A DNA stretch of 64,000 bases, taken from positions 1,376,001 to 1,440,000 of the forward strand of contig CP134536.1 in NCBI GenBank assembly GCA_031826515.1, in the 5' to 3' direction. The notes beneath the pieces were generated by a model. It had not been told where the DNA came from and did no database searches. It saw only the letters and a list, made by a program, of their open reading frames with translations. A program made the position numbers and the translations under genes. Shown here one piece after another: positions 28,226 through 37,507 of this stretch. Every line of letters starts with the position of its first letter. The first letter of the stretch is position 1. Source of the stretch: Flavobacteriaceae bacterium HL-DH10. Its GTDB lineage: Bacteria > Bacteroidota > Bacteroidia > Flavobacteriales > Flavobacteriaceae.

Positions 28226-29242
28226 TTATTTGTATGGGTCAAGTGTAACGATACTACCATCCTCATTATAAGTTATCTCTGCCACTTTAACTGAACGTAA
28301 ATGGGTAACTCCTTTTGACAAACTAGAGTCATGATAAAACAAATACCACTTACCCTCTACTTCACAAATAGAATGATGTGATGTCCATCCTACAACAGGA
28401 TTTAAAATTCTTCCTGAATAAGTAAATGGACCATAAGGACTATCTCCAATAGCATAACAAATAAAATGCGTATCGCCTGTTGAATAAGAGAAATAGTATT
28501 TACCATTGTATTTATGCAACCAAGAGGCTTCAAAAAATCGACGTTCATTATCGCCTTCTAATAACAAATTGCCATGTTCATCTAAAATCTGAACTTCTTT
28601 AACGTCTTCAGAAAACTCTAATAAATCGTCCGTTAATTTTGCAACCAAGGGTAATAGTGCGGGTTCGTCTGGTTTTGGTAATTCATTGTTTTCATCGTAT
28701 ATATTATTTCTAAATTTTTGAAGTTGACCTCCCCAAATTCCTCCAAAATACATATAATAACTACCATCTTCATCTTCAAAAACAGCAGGATCTATGCTAT
28801 AACTTCCACTAATTGGTTTTGGTTGTGCAACAAAAGGTCCAATTGGAGAATCCCCTACAGCAACACCTATTTGAAAAATACCCTCTTTATTTTTTGCTGG
28901 AAAAAACAAGTAATACTTTCCATCTTTATGAGCGGCATCTGGAGCCCACATTTGTCTTTCAGCCCATGCTACGTCTTTTAAATGCAAAGCAACACCATTA
29001 TCTACAGCATCGCTATCAATAGAATCCATAGAAATAACATGGTAGTCTTCCATACCAAAATGATCTCCATTATCATTAAAAGGAATTCCTGCATCAATAT
29101 CGTGCGACGGGTAAATATATATTTTTCCATTAAAAACATGAGCAGATGGATCTGCTGTATACATATGAGTAATTAATGGTTGTGAAATAGCTTTCTTATT
29201 TAATTCATTGAAATCAATTTCTTCAGTACTATCTTCTGGCAT
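28226..29242 (-). CDS. GH43 glycoside hydrolase (cytoplasmic beta-xylosidase or arabinofuranosidase)
   Basis: This 338-aa five-bladed propeller enzyme shows the GH43 catalytic triad: D31 (TADPSAHVF, general base), D151 (YSIDPAVF, pKa modulator) and E238 (RRFFEASWL, general acid). There is no signal peptide (the N-terminus is acidic MPEDSTEEID), so it acts in the cytoplasm on imported xylo-oligosaccharides. It is the last gene of the six-gene leftward operon, 11 bases after the symporter gene. beta-Xylosidase is the most likely activity; arabinofuranosidase cannot be excluded. Confidence 0.88.
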   Translation of the reverse strand: MPEDSTEEIDFNELNKKAISQPLITHMYTADPSAHVFNGKIYIYPSHDIDAGIPFNDNGDHFGMEDYHVISMDSIDSDAVDNGVALHLKDVAWAERQMWAPDAAHKDGKYYLFFPAKNKEGIFQIGVAVGDSPIGPFVAQPKPISGSYSIDPAVFEDEDGSYYMYFGGIWGGQLQKFRNNIYDENNELPKPDEPALLPLVAKLTDDLLEFSEDVKEVQILDEHGNLLLEGDNERRFFEASWLHKYNGKYYFSYSTGDTHFICYAIGDSPYGPFTYSGRILNPVVGWTSHHSICEVEGKWYLFYHDSSLSKGVTHLRSVKVAEITYNEDGSIVTLDPYK

Positions 29243-29253
29243 AATTTATTCTT

Positions 29254-30687
29254 TTAATTTCTTCTTTCTTTTAAATCACTCTCTAATTGTTCCTCCATAT
29301 TCTTATTAATTTCGTAAAAAAACAAGAGAATACATCCTAACAAAAATGGAATTGCAGGAAATATACTTATCAACATTTTTGTACCATGAATAGCACTTTC
29401 TGCTTGAGAAACAGCATTTGGAATGTAGTTATACAACCCTAAAATCCAAGCTACCAAAGCACTACCTATACTTAATCCCGCTTTTAAACCAACCATCATA
29501 GCTGAAAATATTATAGCAGTTGCTCTACGGTTATTTTTCCATTCTGAATAATCTGCAACATCGGCTATCATAGCCCAAAGAATTGGAATGGTAATTCCAT
29601 AAAAGAAACCATGTAATATTTGTGATAAGAACATGAACTCTACAGACTCTGGAGAAAAGAAATAAAAGAAAATGATGAACAAGGTTGATATAAACAAAAA
29701 CATTCTAAAAACGTCTCTTTTTCCATATTTATCAGCAAGAAATTTAGATAATCCAATACCAACAATCATGAAAATGATACCACCTGCATTAAATAACCCA
29801 AAACCGGCAGAAATTGGATCTTCTCCAAAAAAGTTTATTCCAATATTATTTAACATATCCAACAATGGACTTATAAATAAAGTAAGTGACTCTGCATCAA
29901 CGTAATTTTTGAAATAGTATACATAAGAACCGCCTTTCATTGCAAGAGTTACAAAAACTAATGTTGTTAAAAGCAACATGATAACCCATGGTCTATTTTT
30001 TGTTAAGTCTCTTAAATCTTCAATTAAAGTAGATTTCTGTTCAAGCTTAGGTACTACACGCTCTTTTGTTGTAACAAAAGTGATAATTAACATAATTGTT
30101 CCAATAATTGCTAACCACGTCATTACTTTTTCAATACCAATTGCTTTATCTCCACCGCCAGCAGATTCAATAATTGGCAACATAAATACTTGTACAAAAA
30201 ATTGAGCAAACATAACGGCTACGAAACGATAAGCAGACATACTGTTTCTTTCCTTCATATTGCCTGTAATAACACCACTTAAAGCAGAATACGGTAAATT
30301 ATTTGCTGCATATAATAGCAACAATAATGTATATGTAATTACAGCATATATTACTTTTCCTTTGTATGTAAAATCTGGAGTGCTAAACGCTAATAAAGCA
30401 ACTACACCAAGAGGTACGGATGTAAAAAGAATCCAAGGTCTAAATTTACCCCATTTAGATACTGTTCTATCTGCTAATGCTCCAATTATAGGATTAAAAC
30501 CAAATGCGGCAACAAGACCAACCGTTAGCATAATGGCCGATGCGTGACCCGCATCAAGTCCATAAATATCTGTATAAAAATATGCCAGATATGTTATTAA
30601 CGTTTGAAAAACCAAGTTAGCAGCGAGATCTCCTAAGCTATATCCAATTTTTTCTTTTATGGATAATTTTTGAGAAGTTGTATTCAT
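29254..30687 (-). CDS. GPH-family sugar:cation symporter (MFS)
   Basis: This 477-aa inner-membrane protein has 12 predicted membrane segments and the glycoside-pentoside-hexuronide layout, beginning LSIKEKIGYSLGDLAANLVFQ with the conserved GDLA and FNPIIGALADRT in loop 2-3. Members such as XynB/XylP carry xylosides. Position between GH10 and the cytoplasmic GH43 suggests it imports xylo-oligosaccharides, possibly those still bearing glucuronic acid. The 22-base gap to the upstream GH10 gene indicates co-transcription. Confidence 0.9.
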   Translation of the reverse strand: MNTTSQKLSIKEKIGYSLGDLAANLVFQTLITYLAYFYTDIYGLDAGHASAIMLTVGLVAAFGFNPIIGALADRTVSKWGKFRPWILFTSVPLGVVALLAFSTPDFTYKGKVIYAVITYTLLLLLYAANNLPYSALSGVITGNMKERNSMSAYRFVAVMFAQFFVQVFMLPIIESAGGGDKAIGIEKVMTWLAIIGTIMLIITFVTTKERVVPKLEQKSTLIEDLRDLTKNRPWVIMLLLTTLVFVTLAMKGGSYVYYFKNYVDAESLTLFISPLLDMLNNIGINFFGEDPISAGFGLFNAGGIIFMIVGIGLSKFLADKYGKRDVFRMFLFISTLFIIFFYFFSPESVEFMFLSQILHGFFYGITIPILWAMIADVADYSEWKNNRRATAIIFSAMMVGLKAGLSIGSALVAWILGLYNYIPNAVSQAESAIHGTKMLISIFPAIPFLLGCILLFFYEINKNMEEQLESDLKERRN

Positions 30688-30709
30688 ATTTTTATTGGTT
30701 AGTTGGGTG

Positions 30710-31828
30710 TTATTTTTTTAAACTAATAATACTATCATATGCTTTTTTAGCTTGTAACCTTCTATCAAAAATCATCGGATAATTTGTACGTCCTTCAATA
30801 GGCCAATTGTTTAACCAAGTATGGCTATCACTTAAACCCCAAAAAGTAACTCTACTAATTTTATCTTGATGCTTTAAAAACAATTTAAAAATATCCTGAT
30901 AGCGTTTTGTGAATTTTATTTGAATAGAATCTGGTAGGCTTTTAGAATAAGGATTCATTTTTTCACTACTTTCAAAATTCTGACTTACCTCTGCTCCTAC
31001 TAAATCCCAAGGACTAGGTAAAACATTAATATCAAGCTCTGTAATAGCTACTTTAACACCAAGTTCAGCATAAGCTAAAATACTTTCTTCAATAACTTCT
31101 ATAGATGGTGAATCTAACCTCCAATGTCCTTGCATACCAATACCATCTACTTTTATGCCTTTGTCTTGAATACGTTTTATCATCTTAATAGCACCATTTC
31201 TTTTATCAACACTGGTCATATTATAATCGTTATAATACAAGTCAGTATCGGGGTCGGATTCAGATGCCAATTTAAATGCGTACGCTAAATAATCTTCACC
31301 ATAAGTATCTAAAAAAACAGAATTTCTTAAAGTCCCATCTTCATTTAATGCTTCATTTACAACATCCCAAGAATTTATTTTTCCTTTATATCTACTAACA
31401 ATAGTTTTTATATGGTTTTCCATAACAGAAGCCATTTCTGCACTGTCTTTTATTGTTTTAAACCATGGTGCTAATTGACTATGCCAAATTAAAGTATGAC
31501 CATGAATAAACATGTTATACTTTTTACCAAAGGCTACATATTTATCGGTTAGTTTAAAATCAAATGTGTCTTTTGATGGATGGACAAACATTGATTTCAT
31601 AATATTTTCGGCAGTAATACTGTTGAATTCCTTTGAAATTAATATCGTTTCTAAAGAATCTTGTTCTTCTATTTGGCTTTCATTAATAGCTACTCCCATA
31701 TAGAAATTCTCTTTAAACTCATTTTTTAAAGAAATAACTTCTACAGGTTTTACTTCATTAACTTTTTTACAGCTTATTACTAATAGTAATAGAGCTATAA
31801 CAACTAAAAAGGGTTTTGTTTTTTTCAT
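30710..31828 (-). CDS. GH10 endo-1,4-beta-xylanase (lipoprotein)
   Basis: It cuts the xylan backbone at the cell surface or in the periplasm. The 372-aa protein has a lipobox with C20 (LLVISC) and a complete GH10 barrel. The acid/base is E159 in WDVVNEAL and the nucleophile is E264 in AITELDINVL. Also present are HGHTLIWHSQLAPW and the late VTFWGLSDSHTWLNNW segment. It lies 7 bases downstream of a decayed GH10 copy, pointing to an old tandem duplication. No carbohydrate-binding module is present. Confidence 0.95.
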   Translation of the reverse strand: MKKTKPFLVVIALLLLVISCKKVNEVKPVEVISLKNEFKENFYMGVAINESQIEEQDSLETILISKEFNSITAENIMKSMFVHPSKDTFDFKLTDKYVAFGKKYNMFIHGHTLIWHSQLAPWFKTIKDSAEMASVMENHIKTIVSRYKGKINSWDVVNEALNEDGTLRNSVFLDTYGEDYLAYAFKLASESDPDTDLYYNDYNMTSVDKRNGAIKMIKRIQDKGIKVDGIGMQGHWRLDSPSIEVIEESILAYAELGVKVAITELDINVLPSPWDLVGAEVSQNFESSEKMNPYSKSLPDSIQIKFTKRYQDIFKLFLKHQDKISRVTFWGLSDSHTWLNNWPIEGRTNYPMIFDRRLQAKKAYDSIISLKK

Positions 31829-31835
31829 TTTTTAT

Positions 31836-32207
31836 TTAATTAGTTAAACCATCTAGAAAACCAAATAATGCTAGTTTATAATTATATCCTGAATTGAATA
31901 ATAATGGCCATTCGCTTTGATTATTATAAAAATCTAACAACCAACTATCGGTATCTCTCATGCCCCAAAATGTAATTCCAAATTGTTGAGCTTCATGAAT
32001 AGTTTTATATATGGTTGCTAATTGTTTGTATCTTTCTTTTTGAGCATTTAATCTTTCTGTTGTGAGACGAGTTAAAGCTTTATCTTTATTAACAGTCAAA
32101 TCTACTTCAGAAAAATGGATTAAAAGACCAGTATCATCTTCTGATTTACTACAACTCATAAAAAGCACTAAAACAACTAGTGTTATATATTTTAACATGC
32201 TATTCAT
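31836..32207 (-). pseudogene. Internally deleted GH10 xylanase remnant
   Basis: The 123-aa frame keeps a lipoprotein signal peptide (C19 in LFMSC) and then jumps to the last third of a GH10 barrel. IHFSEVDLTVN (nucleophile E34), then FGITFWGMRDTDSWLLDF and a C-terminal helix follow. Roughly 230-250 residues, including the acid/base glutamate, are missing, so it cannot be a working xylanase. The frame is otherwise open, so a short lipoprotein may still be made. It overlaps the upstream GH115 gene by 8 bases. An alternative is a genuine small protein evolved from the deletion. Confidence 0.8.
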
Positions 32208-35112
32208 CTTTAATTCTTTTAAAGCTTTGCTCAGGACCTAAATAAGTTTCTTTTAAATTGCTTCTTTCCGTTTCTATGATAATTTTTTGAAGTACTAAAC
32301 CTTCATCAACTCTATAATAATTCAGTGTATGATTTCCTGTTTTATCAATTTCAAATTCAGTAGTAATAACTTTAATTTTATCTGAAACATTTGTGTGCCA
32401 ATTGCTTGGTACTTTTCCGTTATAATTAAAAATATTAGGATCTGAATCGTAATTTATTTGAATAGGTTTTTCTTCATCGAAAGACAAACCATAATACATA
32501 CCTTCTCTGGTAGCATAATTAATAGTTGGTGAAAAATACATGCTCACTTTTACAGTACCTGTCGTTTGGAAATTAACATCGTAAGACAATTTAGGCGAAC
32601 TCTCCTTCAATGTAACTCTACCTTTTTCTATTGGTAATGAAATTATAGAAGAACCCGTTTTACCAAGGTTTTCAACAACAACCCATTTAAAAGTTTCTGG
32701 TTCCGATTTATTTGAAAAATGATTTGCATCAATCGCTATAAAACCATTATTCTCAACAAAACCTTTAGTCTCTTTTAAATCGGTATTATGTGTTTGGACA
32801 TAAACGGGAATCATTTTTTTATTAGCCTTAACAAAAAAAGATGTTTTATGTAATCCTTTAGGAGCTTTTTCCCAATCTATACTAACCTTTATTCTTTCTT
32901 CTTTGTCAATAGTTCCTTTTGTTTTAGAAAAGGTTATCCATTTAGATTTTGAGTTTATTTTAAAATTGAAAGGTTCTTGTCCTCTATTAAAAACATCAAA
33001 ATAGAATATGTTATTTTCAAAAGAAGTAAAAGTTGGTAAAAGAGCATCTTCTGTAGCATTTGGCCACCATTTTTCAGAACCTTCAACAGCAATCCCAACT
33101 TCTGAATTATTTGGTAATTTTATAGTTTTTGTTTCAGGCATAATGTTTTCGGATGGTGCTCTCCAACTTGTCGATCCAATATATGCTTGAGACATCATAT
33201 GATTCCATTTTCCACTAGACATGATTTTATTATAGTGATTATCAAATTCAGCTACTTTTTTAAATAAATCATTCGCTTTTTTAGCTAGTACATTTGTGGA
33301 AGTTCTTCCTTGTTCTGCATATAGCTTATTTTTCGCTACGGTAACATATAATTCGTTAAGATTCGCGCCAGATAAAACATGATAAAGTACCAATTGGTAA
33401 AAGGCGTCTTTATATTCTGGTTTTAAATTTTTATTAATGTCTTTAGCTTTTTCAGCTAATTCATTATATTCTTTAACAACCCTTTCAGCTTCATTATAAT
33501 GAATTAAACTATAGGTTTTAGCATCTAAAAGCTCAGGAGTTCTACGAGCATTATACTTTGTGTAAAGCTTTAAAATATTGGCTATATCTTCTGTAAATTG
33601 ACCATCAAAATTATCTCTAGCCCACTGGTAATAATAATCTTGTAGATTACTGGCATCCCACTTTTCAGGATTCCAAGCATAGTCTAAAAAGAAAGAAATA
33701 GGAAATTCCATAGGTTTAATATCACCAACATTTACAATCCAAACCTTATCTACACCATGTTTATAAGCTAAATGCATTTGCTCCCAAACACGTTCAATTT
33801 GGTTTGTGTTTGTCCATTTATAACTTCGTGGACCACCAACATAATCAAAATGATAATAAATACCGTAGCCACCTTTACGGGGTTTCGCATTTAAGCTTGG
33901 TAATTTTCTTAAGTTACCCCAATTATCATCACAAAGCAGTAATGTAACATCTTCTGGAACTTGCATACCTTTATCATAATAATCTTGAACTTCTTTATAA
34001 AGTGCCCAAATTTGAGGGGTATCCTCAGCAGGTTTTTTAGTTACTGTACTAATAATTTCTCTTTGTGTTTTAACAATATCCTCTAACAACCCAATTGCGG
34101 TGCCTTCAGTCATTGCCTCATCACCATCACCTCGCATACCAATTGTTACTAATGTTTCTTTATTACCCATACGCTCAATACCACCTTTCCAAAATGCTTT
34201 TAAACCCTCTGCATTCGTATTGAAATCCCATGTGCCATTTTTAGACTTTTCCCATTCGGCATGAGACCGAACTAAAGGTTCATGATGGGAAGTACCCATA
34301 ATTATACCATACTCATCTGCTAAATCACCATTTTCAGGATCATCAACATAAAATTTATTTCCCCACATGGCAGGCCACAAATAATTTCCTTTTAATCTTA
34401 AAATAAGTTCAAAAACCTTATCGTAAAATTTAGAATTAAGATCACCAAAATTTTCATCTGCCCATCCAGTCAATGCAGGCGCTTCATCATTTATAAATAT
34501 ACCTCTATATTTTACTTTAGGTTCGCCCAAAGTATGAATCCCTGGAAGCACATGTAATTCCAATTGTTTTTTAACAGGAACATCTGCCCAGAAATACCAA
34601 GGAGACACGCCTATTTGTTTTGAAAGATCATAAATCCCATATATTGTTCCTCGTTTGTCTGAACCAGCAATAACCAATGCTTTTTTAACGCCTGCCATAG
34701 GATTTTCGATAATTTGAGTTGTAAATTTCTCTAGCGTGCCTTGAAGTTTACTAGCATCTATTTTACCTTCTTTTGCTAATTGGTCAATTATTAAACTCTT
34801 ACCCAAAGTGCCAATAATTACTATATAATCTTCGGTTTGAGAAATAGTATTGATAATGTTTGGTTGAATACCCGTAACATTTTTAAGATCTTTTTGCAGA
34901 TGACCTGTAACACGAATTACTCCTGGAAAATCGTTATTACTTACTAAAATAGAAGCAACTTTAGAATTACTTGCTAAAGGGAAGCTCCCCTCTAAAGTTT
35001 CAGAAGACACATATTTTTCTGGATTGATACCTTGCATACCATTAACAACAGAAAATAGTAATGTTAAAAATATGGTTATGGTGGTTTTTTTTAGATTAGT
35101 TGTAAAAGTCAT
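32200..35112 (-). CDS. GH115 xylan alpha-1,2-glucuronidase
   Basis: GH115 enzymes remove (4-O-methyl)glucuronic acid from internal as well as terminal xylose of xylan. The 970-aa protein has a signal peptide, a GH20-like N-domain and the family core around residues 195-420. Core segments are YRGIFINDEAPALTGW, LRLKGNYLWPAMW, IMGTSHHEPLVRSHAEW and TLLLCDDNWGN. A C-terminal beta-sandwich domain completes it. Length fits the family. It follows GH67 by 6 bases in the same operon. Confidence 0.93.
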   Translation of the reverse strand: MTFTTNLKKTTITIFLTLLFSVVNGMQGINPEKYVSSETLEGSFPLASNSKVASILVSNNDFPGVIRVTGHLQKDLKNVTGIQPNIINTISQTEDYIVIIGTLGKSLIIDQLAKEGKIDASKLQGTLEKFTTQIIENPMAGVKKALVIAGSDKRGTIYGIYDLSKQIGVSPWYFWADVPVKKQLELHVLPGIHTLGEPKVKYRGIFINDEAPALTGWADENFGDLNSKFYDKVFELILRLKGNYLWPAMWGNKFYVDDPENGDLADEYGIIMGTSHHEPLVRSHAEWEKSKNGTWDFNTNAEGLKAFWKGGIERMGNKETLVTIGMRGDGDEAMTEGTAIGLLEDIVKTQREIISTVTKKPAEDTPQIWALYKEVQDYYDKGMQVPEDVTLLLCDDNWGNLRKLPSLNAKPRKGGYGIYYHFDYVGGPRSYKWTNTNQIERVWEQMHLAYKHGVDKVWIVNVGDIKPMEFPISFFLDYAWNPEKWDASNLQDYYYQWARDNFDGQFTEDIANILKLYTKYNARRTPELLDAKTYSLIHYNEAERVVKEYNELAEKAKDINKNLKPEYKDAFYQLVLYHVLSGANLNELYVTVAKNKLYAEQGRTSTNVLAKKANDLFKKVAEFDNHYNKIMSSGKWNHMMSQAYIGSTSWRAPSENIMPETKTIKLPNNSEVGIAVEGSEKWWPNATEDALLPTFTSFENNIFYFDVFNRGQEPFNFKINSKSKWITFSKTKGTIDKEERIKVSIDWEKAPKGLHKTSFFVKANKKMIPVYVQTHNTDLKETKGFVENNGFIAIDANHFSNKSEPETFKWVVVENLGKTGSSIISLPIEKGRVTLKESSPKLSYDVNFQTTGTVKVSMYFSPTINYATREGMYYGLSFDEEKPIQINYDSDPNIFNYNGKVPSNWHTNVSDKIKVITTEFEIDKTGNHTLNYYRVDEGLVLQKIIIETERSNLKETYLGPEQSFKRIKDE

Positions 35113-35118
35113 TTTTTA

Positions 35119-37281
35119 TTAATTTCCTGGTGCAAAAGGGAATTTTAATGATTCAAAATAGTTTAAAGTTTTAGTTGGTGCTTCAACACCTTTTGGTAAA
35201 GTTTTTTTAGAATATTGCTGAAAGTATAATAAGCAAGCATCTCGCCACCATTTCGCCTCTTTATATTGGATGTTTAGCAACATTTTAACTTCGTTATATC
35301 TCTGAAAATCCACATATGGCTTCATAGCATTCCAAGTCTTTAACATAGCCTCTACTTGATTAACACCTTCTTGATATTTTAAAGCCATTCCATCCCAAAG
35401 TGTTTTTCCGTTTTTTAATTTATAATCCCATGCTACATGATGAAACCATAATAAAAATTCTTCTGGACAAGTATTTAAATCATTAAACATCTTGGCTACT
35501 TCAGGTGCATATTGCTCCACAGCATTACTTCCTGAAGTACTTCTATCAAAACCAATGCCTTGAGCATCTGCTTTGTGGTAATAGACTGGATTCCATTCTG
35601 GTCTTGACAAATTAGAAACCCATGGTCCAGGACCATAATGATGACCCGTTGCCATAATATGATGCAAACCTAAAGGTGTCATATAATTTACTGTAGCTTC
35701 TAGAGAAGCTAACATAAACTCTTTAACAGGTTGAACAAAATCATTGGCATTAGAAAAAGTAGATTTTATCCATTCATCAGCAATGTTTTCAGAGGTTAAA
35801 TACGGATTCCATGCAAGGCGACCAAAACCATACCAATTGGCTTGCAAAAACACATTCCCAGTCCAATTTCTATCGGCACCAATATTGCTAACACCCGCCA
35901 TTCCTGTTAGTTTTTTATTATCAAGTGTACCATCAATAACTTTAGCAACAGTAGACGCTTTACCTTTTCTGTAAGTATCTGCATCTAAAACTTCTTTATA
36001 CATAGTTGGAAGAAATACAGAATGCGTACTGCAACCTAAATATTCTTGTGTTATTTGAAACTCCATCATTAAAGGCGTTTTTGGCATAGCACCAAACATA
36101 GGATGAAAAGGTTCCCGAGGTTGAAAATCTATTGCGCCATTTTTTACTTGAATAAGAACATTGTCTTTAAATTGTCCATCATAAGGAACAAATTCTGTGT
36201 AGGCTTGTTTTGCTCTATCATTAGCATCATGCTCCGAATAAACAAAGGCTCTCCACATAACAATGCCACCAAAAGGAGCTACAGCTTCAGCCATCATATT
36301 GGCTCCATCTACATGGTTTCTGTCATAATTTTGAGGTCCAGGTTGCCCTTCAGAATTTGCTTTAACCAAAAAGCCTCCAAAATCAGGTATCGATTTATAA
36401 ATTTCAGCTGTTTTATCTTTCCACCAGTTAATAACACCAGCATCTAATGGATCGGCTGTTTTTAAACCTCCAATCTCGATTGGAGCAGAAAATCGTGCCG
36501 TTAAGTATACCTTAATACCATAAGGTCTAAAAATATTTGCTAAAGCTTTAACTTTCTCTAAATATTGAGGCGTTAAAATTAAGGCATTGGCATTTACGTT
36601 ATTTAAAACAGTACCATTAATACCTATAGATGCATTTGCTCGGGCATAATCTATATAACGCTGATCTATATAATCTGGCAACCTATGCCAATCCCAAATA
36701 GAAGCTCCAGAATAACCTCTTTCTACTGTTCTATCTAAATTATCCCAATGATTTAAAACTCTTACTTTTAATTTAGGAGCATCTACAATAGATAGATTTT
36801 TAATAGATTTATTTGTTTGTATTAATCTTAAAAAATTAAATACACCGTATAAAACACCAACGTCTGTTTTTCCAGATATAACTATTTGTTTTTTCCCTTT
36901 TAATGTGATTGATTTAATAATAAAGCCTTCTTCATTTATCGTATTAAATTCTTTTTCTAATAAACTTGAAATATCATGACTTAAAGATGCTTTAGATCCT
37001 AAAACTAGGACATAATCATTAATATTACTTTTATTTACTTTAGACAAATACACCTCTCCTAACATTCCAGAAAGCCCTCTTTCTAATTCATTTAAACCAA
37101 TGTTTATCGTTTCAGAATCACCAAAAGGTATTAATCTTTTAATATGAGATTGGTATTCTTTTCTTAAAGATTCGTTTTCAATAAAATCATACTGCAACCA
37201 CAGCTTATATCCATCTTTAGCAAAGCTATTTAAGTTAATTATACATAAAAACAGAATAAGCAAACGATATCTATTCATCAT
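35119..37281 (-). CDS. GH67 alpha-glucuronidase
   Basis: It removes glucuronic acid from the non-reducing end of short aldouronic acids. The protein is about 720 aa, with a signal peptide (MNRYRLLILFLCIINLNSFA) and then YKLWLQYDFIENE, the typical GH67 N-terminus. The catalytic barrel carries RGYSGASIWDWHRLP, FLVKANSEGQPGPQ and VKNGAIDFQPREPF. An upstream in-frame ATG at 37305 would add MVCFKIRF before the signal peptide; the ATG at 37281 or 37278 gives a cleaner signal and is preferred. It is first in the operon, reading away from the operator at 37405. Confidence 0.94.
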   Translation of the reverse strand: MMNRYRLLILFLCIINLNSFAKDGYKLWLQYDFIENESLRKEYQSHIKRLIPFGDSETINIGLNELERGLSGMLGEVYLSKVNKSNINDYVLVLGSKASLSHDISSLLEKEFNTINEEGFIIKSITLKGKKQIVISGKTDVGVLYGVFNFLRLIQTNKSIKNLSIVDAPKLKVRVLNHWDNLDRTVERGYSGASIWDWHRLPDYIDQRYIDYARANASIGINGTVLNNVNANALILTPQYLEKVKALANIFRPYGIKVYLTARFSAPIEIGGLKTADPLDAGVINWWKDKTAEIYKSIPDFGGFLVKANSEGQPGPQNYDRNHVDGANMMAEAVAPFGGIVMWRAFVYSEHDANDRAKQAYTEFVPYDGQFKDNVLIQVKNGAIDFQPREPFHPMFGAMPKTPLMMEFQITQEYLGCSTHSVFLPTMYKEVLDADTYRKGKASTVAKVIDGTLDNKKLTGMAGVSNIGADRNWTGNVFLQANWYGFGRLAWNPYLTSENIADEWIKSTFSNANDFVQPVKEFMLASLEATVNYMTPLGLHHIMATGHHYGPGPWVSNLSRPEWNPVYYHKADAQGIGFDRSTSGSNAVEQYAPEVAKMFNDLNTCPEEFLLWFHHVAWDYKLKNGKTLWDGMALKYQEGVNQVEAMLKTWNAMKPYVDFQRYNEVKMLLNIQYKEAKWWRDACLLYFQQYSKKTLPKGVEAPTKTLNYFESLKFPFAPGN

Positions 37282-37404
37282 AAATCTTATTTTAAAACAA
37301 ACCATAATTTCTATTAAATATTAATATCAAAAAAAAATCAAATAAATACGCATTGTACAATATATGTATAAATTCATTGTGAAAACAAAAAATATATTTA
37401 ATTT

Positions 37405-37416
37405 GCAATCGGTTGC
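37405..37416. promoter_or_regulatory. LacI-type operator between divergent GH67 and GH3 genes
   Basis: gcaatcggttgc is the best dyad in the set (5 of 6 pairs). It lies 124 bases before GH67 and 92 before GH3, so one bound repressor could control both directions. The rest of the ~225-base gap is AT-rich with no clear TAnnTTTG box. Confidence 0.6.
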
Positions 37417-37507
37417 GTAAATCTAAAGCATTCCTATTAAATATAAAAATTTTTAATCTATTTTTACTGTTATTTTATTTCCCAACTTAATTAAAGAAAC
37501 CATTTAT

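Noticed and set aside
37282-37305. Upstream ATG for GH67
   Set aside because: It would put eight extra residues before a good signal peptide; the ATG pair at 37281/37278 is preferred, though not proven.
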